Assembly (NCBI GenBank): GCA_963780675.1
Contig: CAWACR010000009.1
Coordinates: 186,001-250,000, forward strand
Source of the DNA: JAHECE01 sp963780675
GTDB taxonomy: Bacteria > Actinomycetota > Actinomycetes > Actinomycetales > JAHECE01
DNA length: 64,000 nt
Reading direction: 5' to 3'
The translations under genes and the position numbers were made by a program. The notes beneath the pieces are model-generated. The model saw only the letters and a program-made list of their open reading frames with translations, ran no database searches and was not told the origin of the DNA. Positions 18,799-27,490 of the stretch are shown in pieces (within the stretch, counting starts at the first letter, position 1; every line of letters begins with the position of its first letter).

Positions 18799-18855
18799 GG
18801 TTCGGCGTGAGATCGCCGGTTCAGAACGACTATTCCGCGCCGAACCGGCGATCTC
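18799..18855. terminator. Double alternative hairpin between convergent genes
   Basis: A perfect 14-bp inverted repeat (GAGATCGCCGGTTC at 18809-18822, GAACCGGCGATCTC at 18842-18855, 19-nt spacer) overlaps a second possible 9-bp stem (GGTTCGGCG at 18799-18807 with CGCCGAACC at 18838-18846). The two stems share bases and are mutually exclusive. The position between two convergent stops fits a bidirectional terminator. Confidence 0.6.
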
Positions 18856-18878
18856 GAGCCCCCGGCTGATCGGGCGCG

Positions 18879-19748
18879 CTACGGCATGCCCGCCAGGCGG
18901 GTGAGCAGCACGTCCTTGGCCGCTGCGGCATCGACGTCGATCGCGACCCGGCACGTCGCGAGGTGCGCGGCGCCCTCGGCCAGCAGGTGCGCCCGGGTCC
19001 GGCCGCGGTGCGGGCGGTCGATCTCCACGGTGACCTCCGCCGCGTGCCACCGGAGCAGATGCGGGTGCGTGACCGCGAGCACCGCGAGGGGGTCGTGCAG
19101 GGGGCACGCCTGCGCGCCGTCGGCGGCCAGGACCGTGAGGCGGGCGCGCGCCTGTGCCGCCAGGTAGCGGGCCGTCGCACCGCCGGCGTCGAGGCGGTCG
19201 AGGTCCGCCCGGGTCAGCGCCATCGTCGAGGTGACGTCGAGGCTCACGAGCCGCACGGGGACCCCGGACTCAACGACGGCGCGCGCGGCCCACGGATCGG
19301 TGCGGACGTTGAACTCGGGCTCGGCGTCCGGAGCGCCCAGGAACCGACCGCCCATGGCGACGACCTCGGGCACGGACGCCGCCACCCGCGGGTCGGCGGC
19401 GAGCGCCGCGGCGACCGTCGTCAGCGGCCCCAGGGCGATCACCGTCAGCGTGCCGGGCCGGTCGAGCGCCCAGGAGGCGAGGTCGCGAGCCGCCGCCCCG
19501 CCGTCCGGGCAACCCCCGGCGACCACCGGGACGTCCGGGTGCCCGAGCCGGTCGAGGAGCGCCCTCGTCCTGTCCGTGGCCGTCCGGACGTCGACGTTGC
19601 CCGCGACCGTCGTGACCGCGGCGACGTCGAGCTCCGGCGAGGCGAGGGCGAGCGCGAGGGCGAAGCCGTCGTCCACCTTCGCGCCCGGCACCCCGAGCGC
19701 GCAGTCGGTGTCGAGGATCACCTCGAGGCGAGGGCCCACGTGCTCCAT
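18879..19748 (-). CDS. Nucleoside hydrolase (IUNH family)
   Basis: The 289-residue protein has the inosine-uridine nucleoside hydrolase layout: LEVILDTDCALGVPGAKVDDGFAL (the Asp cluster binding Ca and ribose, with a longer insert than the usual DTDxGIDD), VTTVAGNV, VTVIALGPLTTVAAAL-like LTVIALGPLTT, VVAMGGRF, PEFNVRTDPWAARAV and CPLHDPLAV with the catalytic His region. It hydrolyses nucleosides to base plus ribose. ATG 19748 gives a cytoplasmic protein, but a signal-peptide ORF overlaps its start in another frame (next entry), so the native protein may be exported. The uracil permease and upp in the window fit nucleobase salvage. Confidence 0.85.
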   Translation of the reverse strand: MEHVGPRLEVILDTDCALGVPGAKVDDGFALALALASPELDVAAVTTVAGNVDVRTATDRTRALLDRLGHPDVPVVAGGCPDGGAAARDLASWALDRPGTLTVIALGPLTTVAAALAADPRVAASVPEVVAMGGRFLGAPDAEPEFNVRTDPWAARAVVESGVPVRLVSLDVTSTMALTRADLDRLDAGGATARYLAAQARARLTVLAADGAQACPLHDPLAVLAVTHPHLLRWHAAEVTVEIDRPHRGRTRAHLLAEGAAHLATCRVAIDVDAAAAKDVLLTRLAGMP

Positions 19749-19831
19749 GGTCCACCCGCGGCGGCCGCCGTCATCGGCACAGCCAGCAGGAGAGTGGTGG
19801 CACACAGCGCGAGCAAGCGGCGAACGCGCAT
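19718..19831 (-). other. Orphan signal-peptide ORF overlapping the nucleoside hydrolase start
   Basis: A 37-codon ORF with SD GGGGAG encodes a textbook Sec signal peptide (MRVRRLLALCATTLLLAVPMTAAAA) and then ends 12 codons later, overlapping the hydrolase start by 31 bases. One missing base near 19750 would fuse it to the hydrolase (AAAGG then GWTMEHVGPRLEV). It is therefore either the displaced presequence of a secreted nucleoside hydrolase or a tiny secreted peptide. Confidence 0.45.
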
Positions 19832-19983
19832 CGAGGCTCCCCGCGGCACAATGTCGAGGGGCCATGGTCCCACCGATCCGCCCCCGGGCGCGAGAGTGAT
19901 CACCCGAGGATGTGCGGGCCGTTCCGCCGTCGAGCCGCCGTCCGCGCCGTCGTCCGTCGAGGACATGCCGCGCAGGCGGCCGC

Positions 19984-20421
19984 CTACAGGTCGTCGAGGG
20001 AGAAGTTCCCGCCTTGCGGGGCCGGGGATGCGGGCGGGGCCGGGGGTGCGGGCGGCGCCACGGGGGCCGGCGGAGCACCCGGCGCGGGCGGCGCCGGGGG
20101 TACGGGCGGCGCGGCGCCCTCGACCGGGACGGGGACGGGGACGGGCGGCGCGGCGTCGGCCTTCGGCGCCGGGTTCACGGGGCCGTGCTCGGCCTCGTGC
20201 GCGCGGAGCTCGCTCAGCAGGCGCTCGACCTCCGCGGCCGTTTCCGGCGTCGCCCGGCCGCTCATCTGGAGGTAGACCTGGGCGCCGAGGTCATGCAGGA
20301 GGGCGTCGGCCCTCTTGGCGGCCTGGGAGGCCTCGATCTTCTCCTGGCCGGCCTTCGCGCCCTCCTGCGCCTTGACCGCGAGCTGCTGCGCTTGCGCCTT
20401 GGCCTTGTCGAGGAATCCCAT
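19984..20421 (-). CDS. Coiled-coil / Pro-rich small protein paired with AIM24-like protein
   Basis: The 145-residue protein has a charged helical N-terminal half (MGFLDKAKAQAQQLAVKAQEGAKAGQEKIEASQ...), a short conserved-looking helix ETAAEVERLLSELRAHEAEHG, and a long Pro/Ala/Val tail (PPVPVPVPVEG...PPAPVAPPAPPAPP) ending GGNFSLDDL. No TM or signal is present. Its ATG overlaps the stop of the AIM24-like gene (TGATG), so the two are translationally coupled and probably work together. The function is unknown. Confidence 0.7.
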   Translation of the reverse strand: MGFLDKAKAQAQQLAVKAQEGAKAGQEKIEASQAAKRADALLHDLGAQVYLQMSGRATPETAAEVERLLSELRAHEAEHGPVNPAPKADAAPPVPVPVPVEGAAPPVPPAPPAPGAPPAPVAPPAPPAPPASPAPQGGNFSLDDL

Positions 20422-21233
20422 CAGTCGTTCCCTCCCGAGAAGATGCCGCCGGTGATGCCGGTGTAGTCGTCGCCGCGCTGGTGGCGACGCAGCGCGTTCG
20501 CCATCCCGTCGTACGTCAGCGACTGGATGATGACCTGCCCGTCGCCCTCGAGTGTCGCGAGGTTGAGGCCCTCGCCACCGAACGCGGCGTTCATCAGCGT
20601 CTGCGCGTTGAGGCCGCCGATGCGCTCGATGCCGTAGCGGATGGTGTCCTGGAAGGCGACGACGCAGCCCGTGTCGACCTGGATCTTCCCCCCGTACTTG
20701 GCCGGGTTGAGCTCGATGAAGTTGCCCGCGCCCGCGATCACGAGCGTCCCGACGCCGGTGAACTTCTCCAGGATGAAACCCTCGCCGCCCTTGCGGCCGG
20801 GCTTCCAGCCGGAGAATGCGATGTCGAAGTTGACCGTGCTCTCCGCACAGACGAAGGCGTCCTTCTCGGCATACCAGCCGGAGGTGCCGTCCAGCTCGAA
20901 CACCCGCATCTCGCCCGGTAGCACGCCGGCGAACGAGACGAGACCGCTCTCCCCCGTGGCGTGATACCACTGGAACGCGAGGCTCTCACCTGCGAGGGTG
21001 CGCTTGCCGGCCTCGGCAGCGGTGGACAACGCCGCCTTGAGGAACCCCGCGGCGCCCGCATGGGGGGATGCCGCCTGCCCCCCCGGCGCACCCTTCCCGA
21101 GCCTCGTCTCCATCGCGACGTTGACCGTCTTCCAGAGGAACTTGCCCGCCTCGCAGTAGACCTGCTGCCCCGCGCCCAGCTGGCAGACGACCATCTGCAT
21201 CGCGTCCCCGACGACCTTGTGCCGGATCGTCAT
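20421..21233 (-). CDS. AIM24 family protein (TIGR00266-like)
   Basis: The 270-residue protein consists of Gly-rich beta repeats: HKVVGDAMQMVVCQLGAGQQVYCEAGKFLWK, then FTGVGTLVIAGAGNFIELN and a late IFSGGND. This matches the AIM24/TIGR00266 family, whose eukaryotic members act in mitochondrial cristae organisation, while the bacterial role is unknown. It has no signal peptide. SD AAGGGAG precedes the ATG. It is the first gene of a two-gene unit with the coiled-coil protein. Confidence 0.82.
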   Translation of the reverse strand: MTIRHKVVGDAMQMVVCQLGAGQQVYCEAGKFLWKTVNVAMETRLGKGAPGGQAASPHAGAAGFLKAALSTAAEAGKRTLAGESLAFQWYHATGESGLVSFAGVLPGEMRVFELDGTSGWYAEKDAFVCAESTVNFDIAFSGWKPGRKGGEGFILEKFTGVGTLVIAGAGNFIELNPAKYGGKIQVDTGCVVAFQDTIRYGIERIGGLNAQTLMNAAFGGEGLNLATLEGDGQVIIQSLTYDGMANALRRHQRGDDYTGITGGIFSGGND

Positions 21234-21316
21234 GCCCGGCTCCCTTCGTGTCCACGACGGGCGCGCTCCCGAGGCGAGCCCCGAGACAGATCGTCCACCC
21301 GCGCCGGTCCCCGTGC

Positions 21317-21356
21317 ACGACGAACGGGGATGCGCGAGGCCCTCCCCGTTCGTCGT
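21317..21356 (-). terminator. Hairpin downstream of the DUF2252 gene
   Basis: A perfect 14-bp stem, ACGACGAACGGGGA with TCCCCGTTCGTCGT, and a 12-nt loop. It lies 34 bp after the DUF2252 stop and upstream of the AIM24-like gene, so it can insulate the two. Confidence 0.65.
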
Positions 21357-21389
21357 CCCCGGCTCTCGGGGTGATGCGGCGGCTCTCTC

Positions 21390-22790
21390 TCAGACCCCCT
21401 GGGCAGCGTCGAGCCGGCCGGCCTTGACGGCGGCGACGAGGGTGGCGTGGTCCTTCTCCGCCTGGTCGGCGTACAGCCGCGACCACGCGGCGATCGCGGT
21501 ATCGAAGGACTCGCCCTTGGCGAGGTAGCCGCGGATGACGGCGCCGTCGGGGCTCTGCGCGTGGGCGCGGGCCAGGAGACGACCGCAGAGTCGGGAGTAG
21601 CCCTCGAGCATCTGCGGGGTGAGGGTGGACAGGTCGATCGAGCCCTTCATGTCGCGGAACTGCCGCACGAAGAAGTCGTGGCCGGCGTGCTCGAACCAGC
21701 CGAGGAACCGGTCGCTGACCGCCTGCATGATCCGTTGCCCGGTCACCACTCGGTAGCCATCCACGCCGGTGACGGCTTGAGCCACGACCCGGCCTCCGGG
21801 ACGGCGCCGAGGCATCCCGCCGTAGGTGACCAGGACCGAGGGCTGCGCCTCCTTCACCTGGAGGAAGAGCGGTTCCCCGGCCGGGCCGACCAGGAGCAGG
21901 ATGTGGCAGCGCGTGCCTACCGACCCCACCCCCACGATCCGCAAGGCCCGGTCGACCAGCTCGTACTGCTCCAACAGGACGGCGATGTCGACGTTCACGG
22001 TGTCCTTGTAGGAGCGCAGCAGATCCGGGACCACCTCGTCGGAGACCGCTCCCACGTGCTCCACGATCGGGGGCTGGTCCACGATCCGCAGCCGGCCGTC
22101 GACATCCTTCGTGGTGATCGACCGCAGCACCTTGTCTGAGGTCCGCTTGCGGGCCTTGCGCGCCGCCTCCTCGATCACCTTGCGGCCCTCCGCCCTGGCG
22201 AGCTGCTCGAGTTGCTCGGTCTCCACGCGGTAGTAGAAGCGCTCGAGCGCGGTCATCTCGTACAACTCGCGAAGCGTCTCGCGGTACTCGGCGACGGCCC
22301 CGACGACGGCACCGGCGCAGGCATCCTCCGGCATCCCGATGTCGCGGCCGGCGAGCACGACGCTGGCCCCGAGCCGCTTGACGTCCCACTCCCACGGGGC
22401 GATGTTCGCCTCGTCGAAATCGTTCAGGTCGAAGATGAGGCGCCGCTCGGGGGAGGCGAACAGCCCGAAGTTGGCCACGTGGGCGTCGCCGTCGGCCACC
22501 ACGAGGATGTCCGTACGCGCCTCGCCTTTGAGGTCCGCCGCCATCTGCGCGGCCGACCCCCGGTAGTACGCGAACGGCGACTGCATCATCCGCCCCACCC
22601 GCACCGGGACCAGGTGGGGGAGCCGGGTGGTGTGCTGCTCCTCGAGGACGGCGATCGGGTCGCGCTCGCCGGGCGCGAAACGCGCGTGGTCCTTGCGCCC
22701 GATCGTGCGGCGCGCCTCGGCGCCCCGCGCCAGGGACTCGGCAAGGGTCGGACGGGACGGCGGCCGGTCGTCGATGCTCATGTCCAGCAT
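21390..22790 (-). CDS. DUF2252 family protein
   Basis: The 466-residue soluble protein carries the DUF2252 blocks: HARFAPGERDPIAVLEEQ, MMQSPFAYYRGSAAQMAADL, DGDAHVANFGLF, IFDLNDFDEANIAPWEWDVKRLGAS, and late REFV-type VRQFRDMKGSIDL and LARAHAQSPD. The arrangement (invariant D-H, then DLNDFD) resembles an aminoglycoside-phosphotransferase/kinase-like fold, but the substrate is unknown. ATG 22790 is chosen; MSIDDRP at 22781 is an alternative. It is monocistronic, with a terminator downstream. Confidence 0.82.
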   Translation of the reverse strand: MLDMSIDDRPPSRPTLAESLARGAEARRTIGRKDHARFAPGERDPIAVLEEQHTTRLPHLVPVRVGRMMQSPFAYYRGSAAQMAADLKGEARTDILVVADGDAHVANFGLFASPERRLIFDLNDFDEANIAPWEWDVKRLGASVVLAGRDIGMPEDACAGAVVGAVAEYRETLRELYEMTALERFYYRVETEQLEQLARAEGRKVIEEAARKARKRTSDKVLRSITTKDVDGRLRIVDQPPIVEHVGAVSDEVVPDLLRSYKDTVNVDIAVLLEQYELVDRALRIVGVGSVGTRCHILLLVGPAGEPLFLQVKEAQPSVLVTYGGMPRRRPGGRVVAQAVTGVDGYRVVTGQRIMQAVSDRFLGWFEHAGHDFFVRQFRDMKGSIDLSTLTPQMLEGYSRLCGRLLARAHAQSPDGAVIRGYLAKGESFDTAIAAWSRLYADQAEKDHATLVAAVKAGRLDAAQGV

Positions 22791-22917
22791 GATCGCCGCC
22801 GCGCGGCGCAGTCCGGAGCCGTTTCGGCTGCCCGATCTCAGTGACGGCTGACCCACCGCACGCCGGTGCCCGGTCACCTCGCAATCGAGGTGGCCGGGCA
22901 CCCTGGTGTAGCGCGGG

Positions 22918-25337
22918 TCAGCCGGCGGCTCCGTGGGCCACGCCCGCCTGGGCGATGGCCTGGTGCAGCTCGCTCCTGGTCGTCGATGGGGGCGGGCTTG
23001 AGGTCGAAGACGACGTTGCGGACCGTGCCGGTGAACGCGTACGGCGCCCTGTCCTCGTAGTCGAGGTCGACCACGCCGCCGTTGTCCCGGCCGATGTCCA
23101 TGCCGGCGTAGGTGGTGAACAGCATGGCGACGGTGTGCGGGAGCTCGCCCTCGCCGATCTGCGTGTCACCGGCCCAGAGCGTGACGTGACCTCCGGTTCC
23201 GGGCACGGCGCGATCGGCGTCGAAGTGCATCTTCAGGGTGACGTCACCGGTGGGGATCGGCTCGGTCGAGGTCTGCCGGTAGGTCTCCACCCCGAGGTAC
23301 TGGTAGGTGTGGTTGAGCAGGCCGTTCTCGTCGACCCAGAGGGCGAAGCCGCCGATGAAGTCCGCGAAGGCGACGAGCACTCCCTCGGCGCCGGCCTCGG
23401 GCACGTGCACGTCGGCCTCGATGGCGTAGGAGCGGCCGATGACCCGCGGGATCATGCGTCGTCTGGATGTTCTGGACGTCGCCGGCGAAGGCGAACCGGG
23501 TGCGCGTCGGCATCGGCGGCAGGATCCCGAAGAAGACCGCGAACCCGCCGAGCAGCGGCAGCACGCGGTTGCGCTCGGCCTCGGCCCAGAACAGCTCGAC
23601 CAGCTCGGCGACCTTCTCGGGGTGCTCGTCCGCGAGGTCGTGCGCCTGGGAGAAGTCGTCGGGGAGGTAGTACAGCTCCCAGACGTCCTTCCTCGGGTCC
23701 CACCCGCTGCCCGGCCCGAACCTGGCCAGCGTCGGTGGGGAGAAGTCCCACGGCAACTTGTCGAGCTTGGTGCAGGCCCACCAGCCGTCCTTGTAGATCG
23801 CCCGGCTGCCGTACATCTCGAAGTACTGCACGGTGTGCTGCTCGGCCGCCTCGGGGGCGTCGAAGGTGTAGGCGAAGCTGGTGCCGTCCATCGGCTCCTG
23901 CGCGACGCCGTCGACGACCGTGGGCCCGGGGATGCCGACGACCTCCAGGACCGTGGGCGACGACGTCGATGACAGTGGGTGAACTGCGTGCGCAGGTCGC
24001 CACCGGCCGCGATCCGCTTCGGCCAGGAGATCACCATCGGGTCGCGCGTGCCACCCAGGTGGCTGGCCATCTGCTTGCCCCACTGGAACGGCGTGTTGTT
24101 CGCGTGCGCCCAGGCGGCCGCGAAGTGCGGCGCCGTGTGGAAGCCGCCGAGCTCGGCGATGCCGCCGTACTTCTCGATCAGCGCGAACTGCTGCTCGGCG
24201 TCGAGGACGACGCCGTTGAAGAACGTGGTCTCGTTGAACGAGCCGGTGAGGGTGCCCTCCATCGAGGCGCCGTTGTCGCCCCAGATGTAGATCACCAGGG
24301 TGTTGTCGAGCTCGCCCATCTCCTCGACGGCGTCGAGCAGCCGACCGACGTTCCAGTCGGCGTTCTCCGAGAACCCGGCGAACACCTCCATCTGTCGCGC
24401 GTACAGCCTGCGCTCCGCGTCGGTCAGGCCGTCCCAGGCCGGGTAGGCCGCCGGGCGCTCGGTGAGCTCGGTGTCCGCCGGGACGATGCCCAGCGCTCTT
24501 CTGCCGCTCGAGCGTCCGCTCCCGGTAGGCGTCCCACCCGTCGTCGAACTGGCCCTTGTACTTGTCCGCCCACTCCTTGGCCACGTGGTGCGGCGCGTGC
24601 GTCGCGCCGGTGGAGTAGTAGACGAACCACGGCTTCTCGGCGTCCTGCGCACGGACGGCGTGCAGCCACTCGACGGTCTTGTCGGTGATGTCGTCGGGGA
24701 AGTAGTAGAGCTTGCCGTCCTCGCCCTCGGGCACGCCGAGGGTGGAGTTGTCCTGGGTGATGATCGGGTCGTACTGGCCCGCGGCACCGGTCAGGAAGCC
24801 CCACCAGTGGTCGAAGCCCCACCCGGTCGGCCAGTGGTCGAACGACCCCGCGGCCCCCATCTCGTGCCCGGGCGTCATGTGCCACTTGCCGAACCCGCCG
24901 GTGACGTAGCCGTTCTCCTTGAGGATGCGCGGCAGCGCCGTGCAGGAGCGCGGCCGCATCCCGGTGTAGCCGGGGAACGGCCCGGGGAACTCGGCGATGC
25001 CGCCCATGCCCGACGCGGTGGTGGTTGCGCCCCGTCAGCAGCGCGGCACGCGTCGGCGAGCACACCGCTGTCACGTGGAACCGGTTGTACGTGACGCCCT
25101 GCTGCTGGACGCCGGGTGAGGTTCGGGGTGCGGATGTCGCCGCCGAACGTGTCCGGTCCACCGAAGCCGGCGTCGTCGATCAGGACGATCAGGACGTTCG
25201 GCGCGTCCTCGGGTGCCTTGACCGCGGCGACGATGCTCCAGTCACCGACCGACTCGTCGATCGTGTGCCCCGCCACCCCGCCGAACGCCCGGTCCGGGAT
25301 CGGCAGGACGCGTGCGATCCGGGTTGAACTTGCCCAT
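22918..25337 (-). pseudogene. Arylsulfatase, interrupted by eight or nine single-base insertions
   Basis: When read across frames the product is a full-length type I sulfatase: FNPDRT then VLPIPDRAFGG, APNVLIVLIDDAGFGG (metal site), YNRFHVTAVCSPTRAALLTGRNHHRVG with CSPTR as the Cys-type formylglycine site, GKWHMTPGHE, TGATHAPHH, and a C-terminal beta domain ending AGVAHGAAG. Frame changes are at about 25310, 25111, 25008, 24497, 23974, 23958, 23456 and 22972, and each is cured by removing one base. The conserved sequence on both sides of every break argues for sequence error or very recent damage. It is divergent from the sulfatase-maturating enzyme, which would install the formylglycine. Substrate unknown. 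No secretion signal is visible. Confidence 0.72.
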
Positions 25338-25835
25338 CGCCTCGCCGAGGGCGCGCTTGAGCTCGTCGAGACCCTTCTCGTCGGACTCCACCACGGACTT
25401 CAGCGGCGATCCGGGCAGGGACCTGCTCGACGGCCAGGCGCTGCTCGGCGGGGAACACCCCGATGATCACGGCGGTGCCCGGCTTGAGGTGCTCGCTGAC
25501 CTTCTCCTGGATGGCGGAGGTCACCTTGCTGCCGGCGAACTTGCCCACCACGCCACCGGCGGCGGCACCGACCGCCACCGAGGCCAGCAGCGGCGGGGCG
25601 AACAGGCCCGACCAGCAGGCCCACGCCGCCACCCCAGCCGGCGCCCTTGCGCCCCAGGTGGTTGCCGGTGTCCGCCACGACGACCTTCCCGTCGGCGTCC
25701 TTGCGCGACCAGGATCATGCCCTGGGTCTGGACCTCCTTGGCGCGCACCTTCCCGGCCAGCGCGTCGAACTCCTCCTGCGCCGCTGCCGGGTCCGGGTAC
25801 GCGGCAACCAGGAGCATCTGCGTTCCGTCGCTCAC
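25338..25835 (-). pseudogene. DUF1269-like membrane protein, frameshifted, reading into the sulfatase
   Basis: From GTG 25835 (SD GGGAGAA) the corrected product runs MLLVAAYPDPAAAQEEFDALAGKV, KDADGKVVVADTGNHLGRKGAGWG, a Gly/Ala/Val hydrophobic hairpin (LFAPPLLASVAVGAAAGGVVGKFAG) and LKPGTAVIIGVFPAEQR, which are DUF1269 features. Extra bases at about 25703, 25608 and 25410 break it. After correction there is no stop before the sulfatase: VVESDEKGLDELKRALGEAMGKFNPDRT continues directly into it. It is therefore either the N-terminal half of a fused protein or an upstream gene whose stop is lost. Confidence 0.55.
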
Positions 25836-26141
25836 GTGCTTCTCCCTCATGTCCTCCCTCGCCAGCGGCCTCGTGCGAGGTCGGCGCGGGTTTCCTCTTC
25901 TGCTTCCGGCGCGGGCGCGGGACCGGGCGTGTCCCGGGTCACCCGGTCATTCCCGTCCTGCCCCCCATCGCGACACGCTCGGCAGATAGTCCCTGACGCT
26001 AGACCCCTGACGGCGTTCTCGCCGGGGCGACCATCGCCCCTCTTGGCCTCCGGGCACCGCGGAGGACGACGCCGGAAGGGCGGGACGGGCGCGACGGCGG
26101 CACGCCGCGGTCCGAGACGTCCCGGGCGCCGCACCGGCGCA
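25836..26141. other. Intergenic region between divergent sulfatase and maturase units
   Basis: No credible gene is seen in this stretch. It contains two hairpins, GGGGCGA/TCGCCCC (26024-26040) and CCTCCG/CGGAGG (26047-26065), and must hold the promoters of both divergent units. No clear riboswitch was recognised. Confidence 0.5.
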
Positions 26142-26161
26142 GCCCCTCGAGGGGCGATACT
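26142..26161 (+). promoter_or_regulatory. 14-bp palindrome abutting the -10 box of the sulfatase maturase gene
   Basis: GCCCCTCGAGGGGC (26142-26155) is a perfect palindrome directly followed by GATACT (26156-26161), which lies six nt before the GTG start. The palindrome fills the spacer between -35 and -10, an ideal place for a repressor. The message is probably leaderless. Confidence 0.5.
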
Positions 26162-26167
26162 CGCGAG

Positions 26168-27442
26168 GTGAGTTCTGTTGACCTGGGGATGCCCCGCCCG
26201 GGTGGTGCGTTCCCGTCCCGCCCCGAAGGCGTGGTGGGGGCGCCGTCGTCGTTCCACGTGCTCGCCAAGCCGACGGGAGCGATCTGCAACCTGGACTGCT
26301 CCTACTGCTTCTTCCTGTCCAAGGAGGAGCTCTACCCGGGCAGCCGGTTCCGGATGCACGACGACGTCCTGACCCAGTACCTGCGCCAACTGCTCGAGGC
26401 CCATCGGGAGCCGGAGGTGACCGTCTCCTGGCAGGGCGGGGAACCGACCCTGATGGGGCTGGACTTCTTCCGCCGGGCGATCGAGAAGGTGGAGGCCCTC
26501 GCGGGGCCGGGCCGTCGGGTCGAGCACACGATGCAGACGAACGGCACCCTGATCGACGACGAGTGGGCAAAGGTCCTGACCGCCCACGACGTGCTGGTCG
26601 GGATCTCGATCGACGGCCCCCAGGCGCTGCACGACGCCTACCGGGTGGACAAGGGCGGCAAACCCACCTACGACCGCGTGATCCGCGGACTCGAGAAACT
26701 GAAGGCGCACGGCGTGCGGTGGAACGTCCTGACCACGGTCCACCACGCGAACGAGGAGCACGGCCCGGAGGTCTACCGGTTCCTGCGCGACGATCTGGGG
26801 GCGGAGTTCATCCAGTTCATCCCGATCGTCGAGCGCCCCTCACCCGGGGGGATCCCCACCGGCGACGAGGTCACGGACCGGTCCGTCTCCCCCGGCGGGT
26901 ACGGCCGGTTCCTCGTCGCGGTGTTCGAGGAGTGGGTGCGCCGCGACGTCGGAACCGTGTTCGTGCAGATGTTCGACTCGACGCTGGCGAGTTTCCACGG
27001 GGTGCCCGGCTCGCTGTGCGTGCACGCCGAGACGTGCGGGACGGCGCTGGCGCTCGAGCACAACGGGGACCTGTATTCCTGCGACCACTTCGTCGAACCC
27101 GACTACCTCCTGGGCAACATCCGCGAGCGGCACATGCTCGAGATGGTCGCCTCCCCCCAGCAACGCGCGTTCGGGGACGCCAAGCGTGACGCCCTGCCCG
27201 CGTACTGCCGCTCCTGCGACGTGCGGTTCGCCTGCCACGGCGGCTGCCCCAAGGACCGGTTCACCACCACCCCCGACGGCGAGCCCGGCCTGCACTACCT
27301 CTGCCCCTCCTACCAGCAGTTCTTCCGCCACATCGACGCACCGATGCGGTTCATGAGCGCCGCCCTGCGCTCCGGCCGCGACGCCGACGACGTCATGGGC
27401 TGGTACGCCCGGCGCGAGGATCGCGACGGGCGCCCGGCCTAG
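26168..27442 (+). CDS. Anaerobic sulfatase-maturating enzyme (radical SAM, SPASM)
   Basis: The 424-residue protein has the radical SAM cluster motif CNLDCSYCFF near residue 40, SWQGGEPTLMG, TMQTNGTLIDDEW, GISIDGP, and C-terminal SPASM cysteines in CGTALALEHNGDLYSCDHF and AYCRSCDVRFACHGGCPKDRF. This is the anSME family, which oxidises the active-site Cys or Ser of sulfatases to formylglycine under anaerobic conditions with SAM and three 4Fe-4S clusters. It is divergent from the sulfatase, whose CSPTR site is its natural target. Together with the NifJ and Nfn genes it points to anaerobic capacity. Confidence 0.9.
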   Translation: MSSVDLGMPRPGGAFPSRPEGVVGAPSSFHVLAKPTGAICNLDCSYCFFLSKEELYPGSRFRMHDDVLTQYLRQLLEAHREPEVTVSWQGGEPTLMGLDFFRRAIEKVEALAGPGRRVEHTMQTNGTLIDDEWAKVLTAHDVLVGISIDGPQALHDAYRVDKGGKPTYDRVIRGLEKLKAHGVRWNVLTTVHHANEEHGPEVYRFLRDDLGAEFIQFIPIVERPSPGGIPTGDEVTDRSVSPGGYGRFLVAVFEEWVRRDVGTVFVQMFDSTLASFHGVPGSLCVHAETCGTALALEHNGDLYSCDHFVEPDYLLGNIRERHMLEMVASPQQRAFGDAKRDALPAYCRSCDVRFACHGGCPKDRFTTTPDGEPGLHYLCPSYQQFFRHIDAPMRFMSAALRSGRDADDVMGWYARREDRDGRPA

Positions 27443-27490
27443 GACGATAGGTCGACGGCGGAGCGGGCACGGTGGTGGCACAGTGTCGCC

